Notes: a model not told the origin generated them from the sequence alone. DNA of 64,000 nucleotides from Myxococcales bacterium (GCA_016793325.1 JAEUKI010000069.1:1-64000), one strand, 5' to 3'. Shown: positions 1 to 8,832, counted from the first letter of the stretch. Translations and numbers: made by a program.

Positions 1-146
1 CAAATGCGAGGTCCGTCCCCGCTCACTCCCGCGCACGTTATCGGCCGCGCACTTTAACGCCAGCGCACTTTCCCCCGCTCACTCACTGCGCGCGCAGTCG
101 AGCGCCGTAGCCACGACCTCGACGTTCGCGCTACACCCGCGACGCC

Positions 147-1634
147 ATGAGCATCGTTGCCGTTGGCGGAGCCAAAGGTGGTGCCGGCCGATCCGTCGTC
201 GCCGCGGGCATCGCAGTCTTCTTCGCACAGCTCGGAAAGCGCGTGCTCGTCGTCGACGGGCACCCGAACGCCCCGCAGCTCGCGACCTCGTTTGGCTGCG
301 CCCCCGCCCCGATGAGCGTCGCGCCGTGGGCCGATCCCACGGTCGAGCCGCGCGGAAGAGACACGATCGTTCCCAACGTCCGGTTGCTGTCGACGTACGG
401 CGAGACCGGGACGCTCACAGGAGTGTCGCTCAAGCGACCGAGGGAGATCGCCTCGCACTCGGGCGCTGATCACGTCGTGATCGACCTCGGCGGCGGCTCG
501 CAAGCGGCGCTGCTCGACGCGATGCTCGACGTCGACGCCGCGGTGCTCGTCGCGCTGCCCGAGCCCTCGTCGGTCGAAGCGGTCTACCGCTGGATTCGCC
601 ACGCGTTTGCCCGATCGCTCTCGCACGCGCTCAAGACGTCTCCGCCCGCGCTCAACGCGATGCGCGCGACGCTCGATCGCGAAGGAGCGCCCCCTGCGCC
701 GATCGACCTCGCGCGCATCGTCGCCCGCGCCGAGCCCTCCGTCGCGCCGATCGTGTGGGAATCGCTGCACGCCCTGCGTCCGTGGCTCGTCGTCAACGCC
801 TCGCGCTCGCGCGTCGACCTGGAGCTCGGCGACGCCATGACCCACTTGTCCAAGCAACGATTGGGCGTCGAGCTGCAGTTTCTCGGGCACGTCGAGTACG
901 ACGAAGCCGTGAGCCTCGCCGCGCGAAAACGCAGGCCGCTCCTCGTCGACGCGCCTGGCGCGAAGGCCGCTCGCAACCTCGAGCGCCTCGCGCGAAAGCT
1001 GTCCGCATCGCTCTCGGGCGTCGAGCCAGGGAGCGAACGCACAAAGCCCATGCCCGTCGAGCCGCCCCCGGCCACGCACTACGACACGCTGCTCGTCGAT
1101 CGTGGCGCCACGGACGAAGAGATCCGTCGCGCCGTTCGGCGAATGCGCGAGCGCTACGCGACCGACTCGCTCGCGAGCGCGGGGCTGTGCTCTCTCGAAG
1201 ACCGCGAAAACGCGCTCTCTCGCATCGAAGAAGCGCGTGACGTGCTGCTCGACCCTGTCCGACGAAGGCCGTACGACCTGTCGATTACCCCACCAGAGCG
1301 AAGCTCGTTCGCGACGGCGAGCGAAGCCGCGAAGGACGAGCCAGAGCCCGTCGAGCTCCCGCCGATGCCCGAGCTCACGCCAGAGAGCGAATTCAGCGGC
1401 GCGCTCTTGCGAGCCGTGCGCGAAGCCCGAGGCGTGGACCTGCGCGAGCTCTCTGCGCGGACCAAGATTCCCCTGACGAGCCTGCGGGCCATCGAGGACG
1501 AGCTCTACGAATCGCTCCCGCCAGCGGTCTACCTGCGGGGCTTCGTGGGAGAGGTCGCCCGACAACTCAAGCTCGACGCAGACCAGGTCGCGCGAACGTA
1601 CCTGCGCCGGGCGCGCGAGCGGGGAATGACCTGA
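147..1634 (+). CDS. ParA/MinD-like ATPase fused to a J-like region and a RodZ-type HTH
   Basis: A 495-residue cytoplasmic protein built from three parts. Residues 1-270 look like a ParA/MinD/FlhG-type ATPase: the N-terminal loop reads KGGAGRS, followed by VVDGHPNAPQL and VIDLGGG. The signature lysine of KGG is present, but the usual GK-T/S lysine of the P-loop is arginine. Residues about 311-376 resemble a DnaJ J-domain (YDTLL, EEIRRA, EARDVLLDPVRRRPYD) with no HPD tripeptide. Residues about 415-490 form a Cro/RodZ-type helix-turn-helix (REARGVDLRELSARTKIP). Start ATG is the first in frame. I infer a positioning or regulatory role; the loss of the P-loop lysine and of HPD makes ordinary ATPase and Hsp70-stimulating activity doubtful. 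Confidence 0.75.
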   Translation: MSIVAVGGAKGGAGRSVVAAGIAVFFAQLGKRVLVVDGHPNAPQLATSFGCAPAPMSVAPWADPTVEPRGRDTIVPNVRLLSTYGETGTLTGVSLKRPREIASHSGADHVVIDLGGGSQAALLDAMLDVDAAVLVALPEPSSVEAVYRWIRHAFARSLSHALKTSPPALNAMRATLDREGAPPAPIDLARIVARAEPSVAPIVWESLHALRPWLVVNASRSRVDLELGDAMTHLSKQRLGVELQFLGHVEYDEAVSLAARKRRPLLVDAPGAKAARNLERLARKLSASLSGVEPGSERTKPMPVEPPPATHYDTLLVDRGATDEEIRRAVRRMRERYATDSLASAGLCSLEDRENALSRIEEARDVLLDPVRRRPYDLSITPPERSSFATASEAAKDEPEPVELPPMPELTPESEFSGALLRAVREARGVDLRELSARTKIPLTSLRAIEDELYESLPPAVYLRGFVGEVARQLKLDADQVARTYLRRARERGMT

Positions 1635-1713
1635 TCGCCCGCGCGCAACGCCGTAGCCAACGCGAGCGCGCGCATGCCGCACCCCCGACGATCGCGCTAT
1701 AAGGTACGAAACC

Positions 1714-2769
1714 GTGACCGACAACGCCGTCTATCGCTCGCCCGGTGAGGGCGAGAGCGCCCACGACGATCCCGACACGCACGCCGAGGGATCGACGTTT
1801 CCCGCGGGGACAGCGCTCGTTGGGTTCTTCTTGTGGTTCATCCTCGCGAGGGCGCTGGCGAACGTCACGGCGCAGCGCGAAAGGATGCTCGAGATCGCGA
1901 CCTTCGCGGGCGTGTTCGGCGCGGTGCTCGCGTCGCTCGCGCTCGTCGGGTCGCTCGTTCGCGCGGCGATCGCGAATCACGGCGCGTCGCGATGGCTCCA
2001 CGCGATTCGCGCGGTCGGCGCCCTGCCCGTCGCGCTCCTCGTGTTCGGCGCGCTCTTCGGCGAGCCCAAGCTCGCGCTCCAGTGGGCGGGCCTCGTCGGC
2101 GCCGTCGTCACGTTGTGGACGAGCGCGGTCGTCGCGATGGCGCGGCCGGGAGCCTTTCGTTCGGCGCGCGTCACGTTTGCGTTGCTCGTGATCGGAGAGT
2201 CGATCGAGCTCGCGTACGCGCCAGCGCAAGCGTTGCTTCCCGTCGCGAGCTCGGCGGGCGTCACGATGGCGTGGCTCGGGCGCGTGGCGGAGCTCGCGAC
2301 GATCGCAGGGGCCATCAGCGCGTCGGTGTGGGCGTATCGCGCGAGCGAACGCGCCGTGGGAGCGCAGCGAACGCGGCTGTTTCTGCCGTTTCCCGCGGCG
2401 CTCGGGGCGATGCTGTTGGCGCTCGTCGTGGTGATTCCTGCGAACGCCGCGGCGATCCTCGGTCGTACGGCGTTCGGCGCGCGCTTCGACCTCGTGACGT
2501 CCGACAGCGTGACGTCGGTGCATCGCGTCGCGCTTCTCGGGTACTTGATCGCGCCGACGCTCTTGCTCGGCGCCGCGGCGCTCTCGCTCGCGTCTGTCGG
2601 CTACGACAACGGGGCTGGCTCCCGCAGGGCGAGCGGTTGGTTGCTGATCTTGTTCGCGGGCTTCGGCGTGCTGCGGCTCGCCGGCCCGATGGACCCGATT
2701 CGACTGGTGATGGTGGCGCTCGCGATGGTCCTTCTCGAGCGCTCGAGCGACCGAGAGAAGCTGCTCTGA
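1714..2769 (+). CDS. Polytopic inner-membrane protein of unknown function
   Basis: A 351-residue protein with about nine hydrophobic segments (for example GFFLWFILARALANV, LVGAVVTLWTSAVVAM, AMLLALVVVIPANAAAILG) and short Arg-rich loops. A hydrophilic, acidic N-terminus of about 30 residues precedes the first segment. GTG start at 1714, about 80 bases after the preceding ParA-like gene on the same strand, so the two may be co-transcribed. I do not recognise a family; no catalytic or metal-binding motif is visible. It could be a small transporter or a sensor, but nothing in the sequence decides this. Confidence 0.7.
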   Translation: MTDNAVYRSPGEGESAHDDPDTHAEGSTFPAGTALVGFFLWFILARALANVTAQRERMLEIATFAGVFGAVLASLALVGSLVRAAIANHGASRWLHAIRAVGALPVALLVFGALFGEPKLALQWAGLVGAVVTLWTSAVVAMARPGAFRSARVTFALLVIGESIELAYAPAQALLPVASSAGVTMAWLGRVAELATIAGAISASVWAYRASERAVGAQRTRLFLPFPAALGAMLLALVVVIPANAAAILGRTAFGARFDLVTSDSVTSVHRVALLGYLIAPTLLLGAAALSLASVGYDNGAGSRRASGWLLILFAGFGVLRLAGPMDPIRLVMVALAMVLLERSSDREKLL

Positions 2770-2865
2770 TCGCTCGCCGATCGCCGTTCGTCAGCGTCGA
2801 GTGACACCCGGCACAGGGCGCCCCGCGGATCTGCTGCGCAGCGGTGTTCATGCGCGATATCGTCG

Positions 2866-4665
2866 GTGCCCGTGAAGACACGCATCGAACACACGCGCGC
2901 GTGGCGTTTCGCGCTCGCGCCTGGGCTGCTCGCGGCGACCGCTCTCTCTTGCGCCCCGATCGACGAACACGTGGGGCAGACGACGGACGAGGTCGCGTTG
3001 TCGACGCTCCGCGGTCGGCCCGGTTGCACGACGGCCGGGGCCGAAGCGCTGAGCGCGCAGCTGCTCGATGAATTGTTGTGTCTGTCTGCTGGTCGGCTCG
3101 TCGCGGTCCCCTCGAATCCGCGCATCACGCTGACGAACCCGCGCGTGCACGCGGTGATGTCGCCCTCGGCGCGAGACGGGCTCGTGCGCGCGGCCGCGAC
3201 GACGGCGCTTCGGATCAACTCGGCGTTTCGAACGATCGTCGAGCAGTGGCTGCTGTACACCGCGGCGGGGTGCGGGCTCGTGGCGACGCCGGGCAGCTCG
3301 AACCACGAGACCGGGCGCGCGGTCGACGTCGACAACTACAGCGCGGCGCGAAGCGCGTTGATGGCCAACGGCTTCGTGCAGAGCTACCCGAGCGCGGATC
3401 CGGTTCACTTCGACGGTCCCGGCGAAGACTTTCGCGCGCTCTCGGTCCGCGCGTTTCAACGCTTGTGGAACGCCAACAACCCCACGGACCGCATCGCAGA
3501 AGACGGCGCGTGGGGGCCGATGACTCAGTCGCGGCTCGAGCGCTCGCCCATCGAGGGCTTCCGCATCGGTCGCGTGTGCGGGATGACCACGATGGACCCG
3601 CGGCTCCGCGCGCAGTTCGTGATGCAGTCGTTTCCCGTCGCGAGCACGCCGATCGACATGACGCCGGGCCAAGAGCTGTCGGGCTTCATCGAGCTGCGAA
3701 ACACCGGAACTCAGACGTGGATGCCGGGCGTGACGTTCCTCGCGACGACCCAGCCGAGAGACGTCGCGAGCCCCCTCGCCCACCCGAGCTGGCCGATGAA
3801 CAATCGCGCTGCGTCCGTCACGAGCGCGGTGGCGATGGGCGCTTCGGCGCGGTTCGCGTTCACCATCCGCGCGCCGATGACCCCGGGGGACTACCCGCAG
3901 TACTTCGGGATGTTTCACCAGGGAATCGGCTGGTTCAGCGACCCGACGCAGGGCGGGCCGCCGGACAATCAACTGCAGCTCCGCGTGCGCGTCGGGCGCC
4001 CCCCGTTCACCGCGCAGGTCGTCCGCAACACGTGCGAGACCTCGGTCGCGATCGACGCTGGCGCGACGCGCGAGTGCGCGATCGAGCTGCGAAATACCGG
4101 CGCACAGGCCTGGACTCCGGGTTCGACGTACCTCGGCTCGTCCGAGCCACGCGAGCACGAAAGCGCGTTCGCGCACAGCAGTTGGGCGAGCCCTCGACGC
4201 GTGGCGACCGTGGCTTCGACGGTCGCGACCAACGCGACACATACATTCATGTTTACCGTCCGCGCGCCGACGACCGCGGGCCCCGCGATCGAGCACTTGA
4301 ACCTCGTCGACGACACTGGCGGTTGGTTCTCGGACATGGCCAACGGCGGGCCCATGGACGACGCGATCGTCCTTCGCCTCGAGGTCAGCGGCGGCAGCAG
4401 CGGCGATGGCGGCACGGCGATGGACGCGTCCGCGAGCGACAGCGGCGCAGAACCAACGTCCGACAGCGGGTTCGACGCGGGCGTGCCGAGACGTGACGCG
4501 GGCACCGTGCCCCCGGCGATGGGGGGGTGCGGGTGCAGGACTGCGCCGGCGAGTCCGACGGAAAACTCGCCGTGGATCGTCAGGATTTCTTCGCTGATCG
4601 GCGCCTTCGCGCTCGCGGCGCGGTCGTTCAGAAGGGCTCGACGCGGAGCACGATCGCGCCGTTGA
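2866..4665 (+). CDS. Secreted M15-type peptidoglycan peptidase with two NBR1-like Ig domains and a MYXO-CTERM-like tail
   Basis: A 599-residue envelope protein. It starts with a signal peptide ending in a lipobox-like ALSC (Cys29). Residues about 105-185 match D-Ala-D-Ala carboxypeptidases of the M15/VanY type: the SNHETGRAVDVD box (His and Asp zinc ligands) and a later DPVHFD. A peptidoglycan-binding-like repeat follows (FQRLWN, DGAWGPMTQSRLE). Two copies of an NBR1-type Ig domain come next (FIELRNTGTQTWMPG and IELRNTGAQAWTPG, each ending in WFSD). An Asp/Ser/Gly-rich linker leads to GGCGCRTA, a hydrophobic helix and an Arg cluster, typical of the myxobacterial MYXO-CTERM sorting signal. Start is GTG 2866, with GTG 2872 an alternative. 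Its 3' end overlaps the convergent gene by 38 bases. Confidence 0.8.
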   Translation: MPVKTRIEHTRAWRFALAPGLLAATALSCAPIDEHVGQTTDEVALSTLRGRPGCTTAGAEALSAQLLDELLCLSAGRLVAVPSNPRITLTNPRVHAVMSPSARDGLVRAAATTALRINSAFRTIVEQWLLYTAAGCGLVATPGSSNHETGRAVDVDNYSAARSALMANGFVQSYPSADPVHFDGPGEDFRALSVRAFQRLWNANNPTDRIAEDGAWGPMTQSRLERSPIEGFRIGRVCGMTTMDPRLRAQFVMQSFPVASTPIDMTPGQELSGFIELRNTGTQTWMPGVTFLATTQPRDVASPLAHPSWPMNNRAASVTSAVAMGASARFAFTIRAPMTPGDYPQYFGMFHQGIGWFSDPTQGGPPDNQLQLRVRVGRPPFTAQVVRNTCETSVAIDAGATRECAIELRNTGAQAWTPGSTYLGSSEPREHESAFAHSSWASPRRVATVASTVATNATHTFMFTVRAPTTAGPAIEHLNLVDDTGGWFSDMANGGPMDDAIVLRLEVSGGSSGDGGTAMDASASDSGAEPTSDSGFDAGVPRRDAGTVPPAMGGCGCRTAPASPTENSPWIVRISSLIGAFALAARSFRRARRGARSRR

Positions 4666-5170
4666 ACGACGTGTCATCGGGCGGCGGGATCGCGTCGAGC
4701 TCGATCGTCACGCGCACGCCCTGATCGATGTAGGGCTTGATGTTGATGGACGACACCGTGAAGTTCATCGAGCGAACGGCGCCTGGGTTGGTCGCGCTCG
4801 CGACCTCGACGCGGGGGAGCGTGCAGTTGGCCGCGGCGCATTCGAAGAAGACCCGCGCCGAGCGCACGAAGCTGAACTCATCGGCGTCTCCCGCGGGCTC
4901 GGCGGTGCTCGTCACATCGAAGCGAAAGGACTTGAGCAACACGCGCCCGATCGGGATGCGTCGGCTCGTGGACTCCGCCGCGAGGTCCACCGAGACGGAG
5001 ACGGGCGCGATAGTCCCTGCCGGGAGGGCCATGCCCGCGGCGTTTGCGGCGAGATTCCCCGTGATGGTTTGCTCGTCGATCGGCTTGGGAATGTCGAACC
5101 CGACCGGCATCGGGCCACAGCTTGCGGCGAGAGCGACCGCTGCCGAAGCAGCAAGATATCGATACTGCAT
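4628..5170 (-). CDS. Small lipoprotein of unknown function
   Basis: A 180-residue protein. The chosen ATG at 5170 gives a short signal peptide with lipobox AASC (Cys18), and an AAGGGGA ribosome-binding site lies about 8 bases upstream. Longer in-frame starts upstream would bury this signal. The mature part is rich in beta-type sequence (VSVSVDLAAESTSRRIPIG, MNFTVSSINIKPYIDQG) with a single Cys pair (FFECAAANCTLP). I recognise no family. It is probably anchored in the outer membrane. Convergent with the M15-type peptidase gene, their last codons overlapping. Confidence 0.72.
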   Translation of the reverse strand: MQYRYLAASAAVALAASCGPMPVGFDIPKPIDEQTITGNLAANAAGMALPAGTIAPVSVSVDLAAESTSRRIPIGRVLLKSFRFDVTSTAEPAGDADEFSFVRSARVFFECAAANCTLPRVEVASATNPGAVRSMNFTVSSINIKPYIDQGVRVTIELDAIPPPDDTSFNGAIVLRVEPF

Positions 5171-5356
5171 GGTTTGAATCCCCTTCATCGAGTGCGTGAA
5201 TCGCATCAACCCATACAGTAGCGCGAGAGGGGTGGGAGATTCTGTCGCCATTTCCTTCGCGACGCTTCGCTGCAGTGCGGCATACGAACACACGAAAGAC
5301 GCGCACTCTTGTGACGACGACGGAGGTGTAGGGCTGTATCATTCGCGCTCGACGCC

Positions 5357-6544
5357 ATGAAAGAAGCCCTCTTCTCGATCCTTGCGCTCGCCGCAGCGAG
5401 CACCGCGGCTTGCAGCGAGCCGCCCATCCGACTCGGCGCCGGCGACGGCGGCAACACGATGGACGGCGGCACGATGGGCACGGACAGCGGCGTGCAGCTG
5501 TCGGACAGCAGCACGAGCGCGGACCGCAACCCGATGATGATCCTGCCCGACGCGGGATGCGCGACGCAGAACACGCCGACGACGCGCGCTCCCATTTCGT
5601 TGCTCCTCGTCGTCGATCGCTCGGGCTCGATGAACGAGTGCTCCGACGGAAGCAGCTCGGGGAGCTGTCGCGTTGGAACCAAGTGGAGCGTCACGCAAGG
5701 AGCGCTCGTGCGCCTGCTTCGTTCGCTCGAAAACGAAGCGCGCGTCGGGCTCATGTTCTTCCCGGCGCTCTCGGGAGGAAGCACCGCTGACGGCTATCGC
5801 ATGCCCGTGATCGGCGTCGATCAGCCGCTCAGCATGACGCGCGACATGTTGATCTCGCGCATCGAGGGGACGAGCGCGTCGGGCAACACGCCGATGGCGT
5901 GCGCGATGCCGCAGGCCGTCGACTACATGCGCAATCAGATGACGTCGTTCTCGAAGAACATTCTTCTGATCACCGACGGCGCGCCGACCGATGAGTGCTC
6001 GGGCACGATGTGCAACCCGTTCGACATCACGTGCGTGCTCAACGCGTCGATGGCGGCGCAAAACGTGATCGTCGGGGCGGTCGCGCGCGGCGGCCGCACG
6101 ATGCCACCGGTGCGCACGTTCGCGCTCGGAACGCCGGACGCTGTCCCGTCGTTCATGTCGCAGATCGCGGTCAACGGCGTGACGCAGCGCACGCCGGGCT
6201 GCGGCCCCAACGACTGCCACTACACGCTCGGAACGGCGACGTTCGAGCGCGACCTCAACATGGCGCTCGACGCCGTTCGTGGTCGCGCGCAGACGTGCGA
6301 GTTCATGCTGCAAGTCGATCCGATGCGCGCGGATCCAAACTTGATCAACGTCTACTACACGCCCACGTCGGGCGGGATGGGACGGTTCATTCCGCGCGAC
6401 ACGTCGCACATGAACGGCTGGGACTACACGGCCGGCGGTCGATCGATCGTCTTCTACGGAATGATCTGCGACGAAGTGCTCATGGGCAGCTCGGGCTCGT
6501 CGGTGCAAATCATCTACGGCTGCCCGACGATCATTCCGGGCTGA
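5357..6544 (+). CDS. Lipoprotein with a von Willebrand factor A domain
   Basis: A 395-residue lipoprotein. The signal peptide ends in TAAC (Cys19), followed by an Asp/Gly/Ser/Thr-rich tether to about residue 60. A VWA domain begins at about residue 77: SLLLVVDRSGSMN carries the DxSGS metal-ion-dependent adhesion motif, with TPMA and ILLITDGAPTDE further on. Several Cys in pairs (CSDGSSSGSC, CSGTMC, CGPNDC) suggest disulfides outside the cytoplasm. Such proteins bind ligands or partner proteins through the metal site. Divergent from the small lipoprotein gene, with a 186-base region between them. Confidence 0.85.
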   Translation: MKEALFSILALAAASTAACSEPPIRLGAGDGGNTMDGGTMGTDSGVQLSDSSTSADRNPMMILPDAGCATQNTPTTRAPISLLLVVDRSGSMNECSDGSSSGSCRVGTKWSVTQGALVRLLRSLENEARVGLMFFPALSGGSTADGYRMPVIGVDQPLSMTRDMLISRIEGTSASGNTPMACAMPQAVDYMRNQMTSFSKNILLITDGAPTDECSGTMCNPFDITCVLNASMAAQNVIVGAVARGGRTMPPVRTFALGTPDAVPSFMSQIAVNGVTQRTPGCGPNDCHYTLGTATFERDLNMALDAVRGRAQTCEFMLQVDPMRADPNLINVYYTPTSGGMGRFIPRDTSHMNGWDYTAGGRSIVFYGMICDEVLMGSSGSSVQIIYGCPTIIPG

Positions 6545-6605
6545 CCCTTGAGCGACCAAGGGGGGGAGCGTTTCGACCGCGAGAACACGGGGAACTGGGT
6601 GCTAG

Positions 6606-6633
6606 TTGAAAACGATTCTCAATGTCGTATAAC
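6606..6633 (+). promoter_or_regulatory. Sigma-70-type promoter of the feo operon
   Basis: A -35 hexamer TTGAAA (6606-6611) and a -10 hexamer TATAAC (6628-6633) are separated by 16 bases, each matching five of six consensus positions. The local AT content is clearly above its surroundings. A start about 7 bases after the -10 would fall only a few bases before the feoA ATG at 6644, so the transcript would be leaderless or nearly so; no Shine-Dalgarno is seen there. Confidence 0.6.
6608..6626 (+). promoter_or_regulatory. Fur box
   Basis: The 19 bases GAAAACGATTCTCAATGTC match 13 of 19 positions of the classic Fur consensus GATAATGATAATCATTATC. The site fills the spacer between the -35 and -10 of the feo promoter, so Fe(II)-Fur bound here would block RNA polymerase. 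Iron-repressed feo transcription is established in many proteobacteria; its operation here is inferred. Confidence 0.65.
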
Positions 6634-6643
6634 ACGCTCATCC

Positions 6644-6880
6644 ATGGATTCCCTGAGCACGCTCGCGCTCGTTGAAGACGAAACGGAGGTCACCATCCGC
6701 GCGCTCAATGGTGACGCGCGCGAGCTCGAGTGGCTTCGCGCGATCGGCTTGTTCGAGGGTCAGCGCGTTCGCGTGCTCCGCCGGGCGCTCTTCGGCGGAC
6801 CGCTGCACATCCGCGTCGCATCCGGCGGCGAATTCGCGGTCGATCGCTCGCTCGCGAAGAGCATTCAGGTCGAGTCGTGA
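6644..6880 (+). CDS. feoA: FeoA, ferrous iron transport accessory protein
   Basis: A 78-residue SH3-like protein of the FeoA family, required with FeoB for Fe(II) uptake. Typical family features are the central GLFEGQRVRVLRRALFGG turn and LHIRVASGGEFAVDRSLAKSIQV at the end. Start is the ATG at 6644; an upstream in-frame ATG would run through the Fur box and promoter, so it is rejected. The stop overlaps the feoB start by four bases (GTGA), which implies translational coupling. Confidence 0.9.
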   Translation: MDSLSTLALVEDETEVTIRALNGDARELEWLRAIGLFEGQRVRVLRRALFGGPLHIRVASGGEFAVDRSLAKSIQVES

Positions 6881-8832
6881 GCGACGCGTGCCACCCGCGC
6901 TCCGATGGACGCGCGACGAAGATCATCGACGGAGCGATCGTCGCGCTCGTCGGACGACCCAACGCAGGCAAGTCGTCGCTCTACAATCGCGTCACCGACG
7001 GCGACGCGCGCGTGGGGAATTTTCCTGGGATTACGGTGGACGTTCTCGAAGCCGAAGCCGAGCTCCCCGACGGGTACGGCCGCGCAACCTTCGTCGATCT
7101 GCCGGGCATCTACTCGATCGAAGCCGCCACCGACGCGGACACCGACGAAGGAACAGCGCGAAGCTTCATCGACGCGCACGAGAAGGCGTCCGCCGTCGCC
7201 GACGCTCCGCCGTTCGCCGTGATCCAAGTGCTCGACGCGACGCGGCTCGCGTTGTCGCTGCGGCTCACGCGCGAGCTTGCGTCGCACGCCTCGCGGCTCG
7301 CGCTCGTCGTGACCCAAGCAGACGTCCTCGACCGCGAAGGGCTCGTGTGCGACGCGGAGCTCTTGAGCACGCTCGTGGGCGTGCCGGTGATCATCGTGAG
7401 CGCGCGCGATCCCGCTGCGAAATCCGCAGTGCTCGCGCTCGCAGCGAGGCTCCTCCGTGACCCGCCGCGCGCGCACGCGCAAGCGAGCTCCATCGACCCC
7501 GACGCGACCGCGAAGAAGGTCCTCGCAGACAAGGCGTCGGTGGCCGATGAAGAGCGCGCGCGTCGGTCTCGCACCGAGAAGATCGATCGCTGGGCGCTGC
7601 ACCCGATCGTCGGGCCGTTGCTCTTCGTCGCGGTGATGTCCGCGATCTTCGCGGCGGTGTTCTTCGTGGCCGAGCCGTTTTCGACGGCGATCGACCGCGT
7701 GACCAAGGGCCTCGGCGCCAAGATCGGCCCGAGGCTCGGCGGCGGGTATCTCGCGAGCTTCGTCAACGATGGCTTGATCGGCGGCGCGGGTACGGTCCTC
7801 GCGTTCCTCCCGCAGATCGTCGTGCTCACCGTCGCGCTCGAGCTGCTCGACGCGAGCGGCTATCTCGCCCGCGGGGTCTTTCTCGTCGATCGATTCTTTC
7901 GTCGCTTCGGCCTCGGCGGAAAGGCGCTCGTTCCGCTGCTCACGGCGCACGCCTGCGCGGTGCCAGCGATCCGCGCCACGAGGATCCTCCGTGATCCCAA
8001 GGAGCGGCTGCTCACGCTGCTCGTCCTTCCGCTCATGACGTGCTCGGCGAGGCTGCCGACGTACTCGCTGCTCGTCTCGACGTTCTTCGCGCATCGCGGG
8101 CCGTGGGTGCAGTCACTTGTTTTTGTGGGTCTGTATGCAGCGGGGCTCGTCACCGGCGCGATCGCCTCCGCGGTCCTGCAGCGAACGACCGTCCGAGGCC
8201 GACCGTTGCCCCTCGTGCTCGAGATGCCCGCGTACCGCGCGCCCGAGGCGTCGTTCTTGCGCAAGGCCACCGCGCGCGGCGTGAAGGGCTTTCTCGCGGA
8301 CGTGGGGACGACGATCGTTGTGGCGAGCGCGTTGCTCTGGGTGCTCCTCAACGTTCCAATGCCCGGCGCGCAGCGCGATCCGTCGCTCGCGGGCGCACCC
8401 GCAGCGGTCGTGCGGGTCAACAACAGCGTGGCTGCGTCGCTCGGGCGATCGATCGAGCCCGTGACGCGCTACGCGGGCTTCGATTGGCGCTTCAACGTGG
8501 GGCTCTTCGGGTCCTTCGGCGCGCGCGAGCTCATGGTCGGAACGCTCGGCGTGATCTACGGCCTCGAGGACGTCGATGACGACCCGACGCCGCTCCGCGC
8601 GCAGCTGCGCGACGCGCGAACGCCCGACGGAAGGCCGCGGTACACCACGCGCAACGCGCTGTCGTTGATGGCGTTCTTCGTCTTCGCCTGCCAGTGCATG
8701 AGCACCGTGGCCGCCCTGCGCCGAGAGACGCGCTCGTGGAAGTGGCCGCTCTTCGTGCTCGCGTACACGTACGTCCTCGCGTTCGTCGCGGCTGTGATCG
8801 TGTACAACGTCGCTGGCTGGTTCACTGCATGA
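6877..8832 (+). CDS. feoB: FeoB, ferrous iron transport GTPase/permease
   Basis: A 651-residue inner-membrane Fe(II) transporter. The N-terminal G domain has G1 GRPNAGKSS, G2 NFPGITV and G3 DLPGIY. The G4 position reads TQAD rather than the usual N-x-x-D, which may lower guanine specificity. A helical middle is followed by the Gate/Nucleoside-recognition membrane regions (FNVGLFGSFGARELMVG and FFVFACQCMSTVAALRRE are typical FeoB landmarks). GTG start at 6877 overlaps the feoA stop. It is the second gene of a three-gene operon under a Fur box. Confidence 0.93.
   Translation: MSDACHPRSDGRATKIIDGAIVALVGRPNAGKSSLYNRVTDGDARVGNFPGITVDVLEAEAELPDGYGRATFVDLPGIYSIEAATDADTDEGTARSFIDAHEKASAVADAPPFAVIQVLDATRLALSLRLTRELASHASRLALVVTQADVLDREGLVCDAELLSTLVGVPVIIVSARDPAAKSAVLALAARLLRDPPRAHAQASSIDPDATAKKVLADKASVADEERARRSRTEKIDRWALHPIVGPLLFVAVMSAIFAAVFFVAEPFSTAIDRVTKGLGAKIGPRLGGGYLASFVNDGLIGGAGTVLAFLPQIVVLTVALELLDASGYLARGVFLVDRFFRRFGLGGKALVPLLTAHACAVPAIRATRILRDPKERLLTLLVLPLMTCSARLPTYSLLVSTFFAHRGPWVQSLVFVGLYAAGLVTGAIASAVLQRTTVRGRPLPLVLEMPAYRAPEASFLRKATARGVKGFLADVGTTIVVASALLWVLLNVPMPGAQRDPSLAGAPAAVVRVNNSVAASLGRSIEPVTRYAGFDWRFNVGLFGSFGARELMVGTLGVIYGLEDVDDDPTPLRAQLRDARTPDGRPRYTTRNALSLMAFFVFACQCMSTVAALRRETRSWKWPLFVLAYTYVLAFVAAVIVYNVAGWFTA

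Noticed and set aside
54..1724. A long open frame antisense to the ParA-like gene
   Set aside because: High-GC DNA gives many long antisense frames. Its translation is Arg-rich without domains, whereas the plus-strand frame has a complete domain layout.
5171..5356. Sigma-70 promoter for the VWA lipoprotein from TATCAT near 5337
   Set aside because: No -35 hexamer at 16-18 bases matches; only the -10 is recognisable.
6548..6643. A longer feoA starting at 6548
   Set aside because: The extension would be translated through the -35, Fur box and -10, and FeoA similarity begins after the ATG at 6644.
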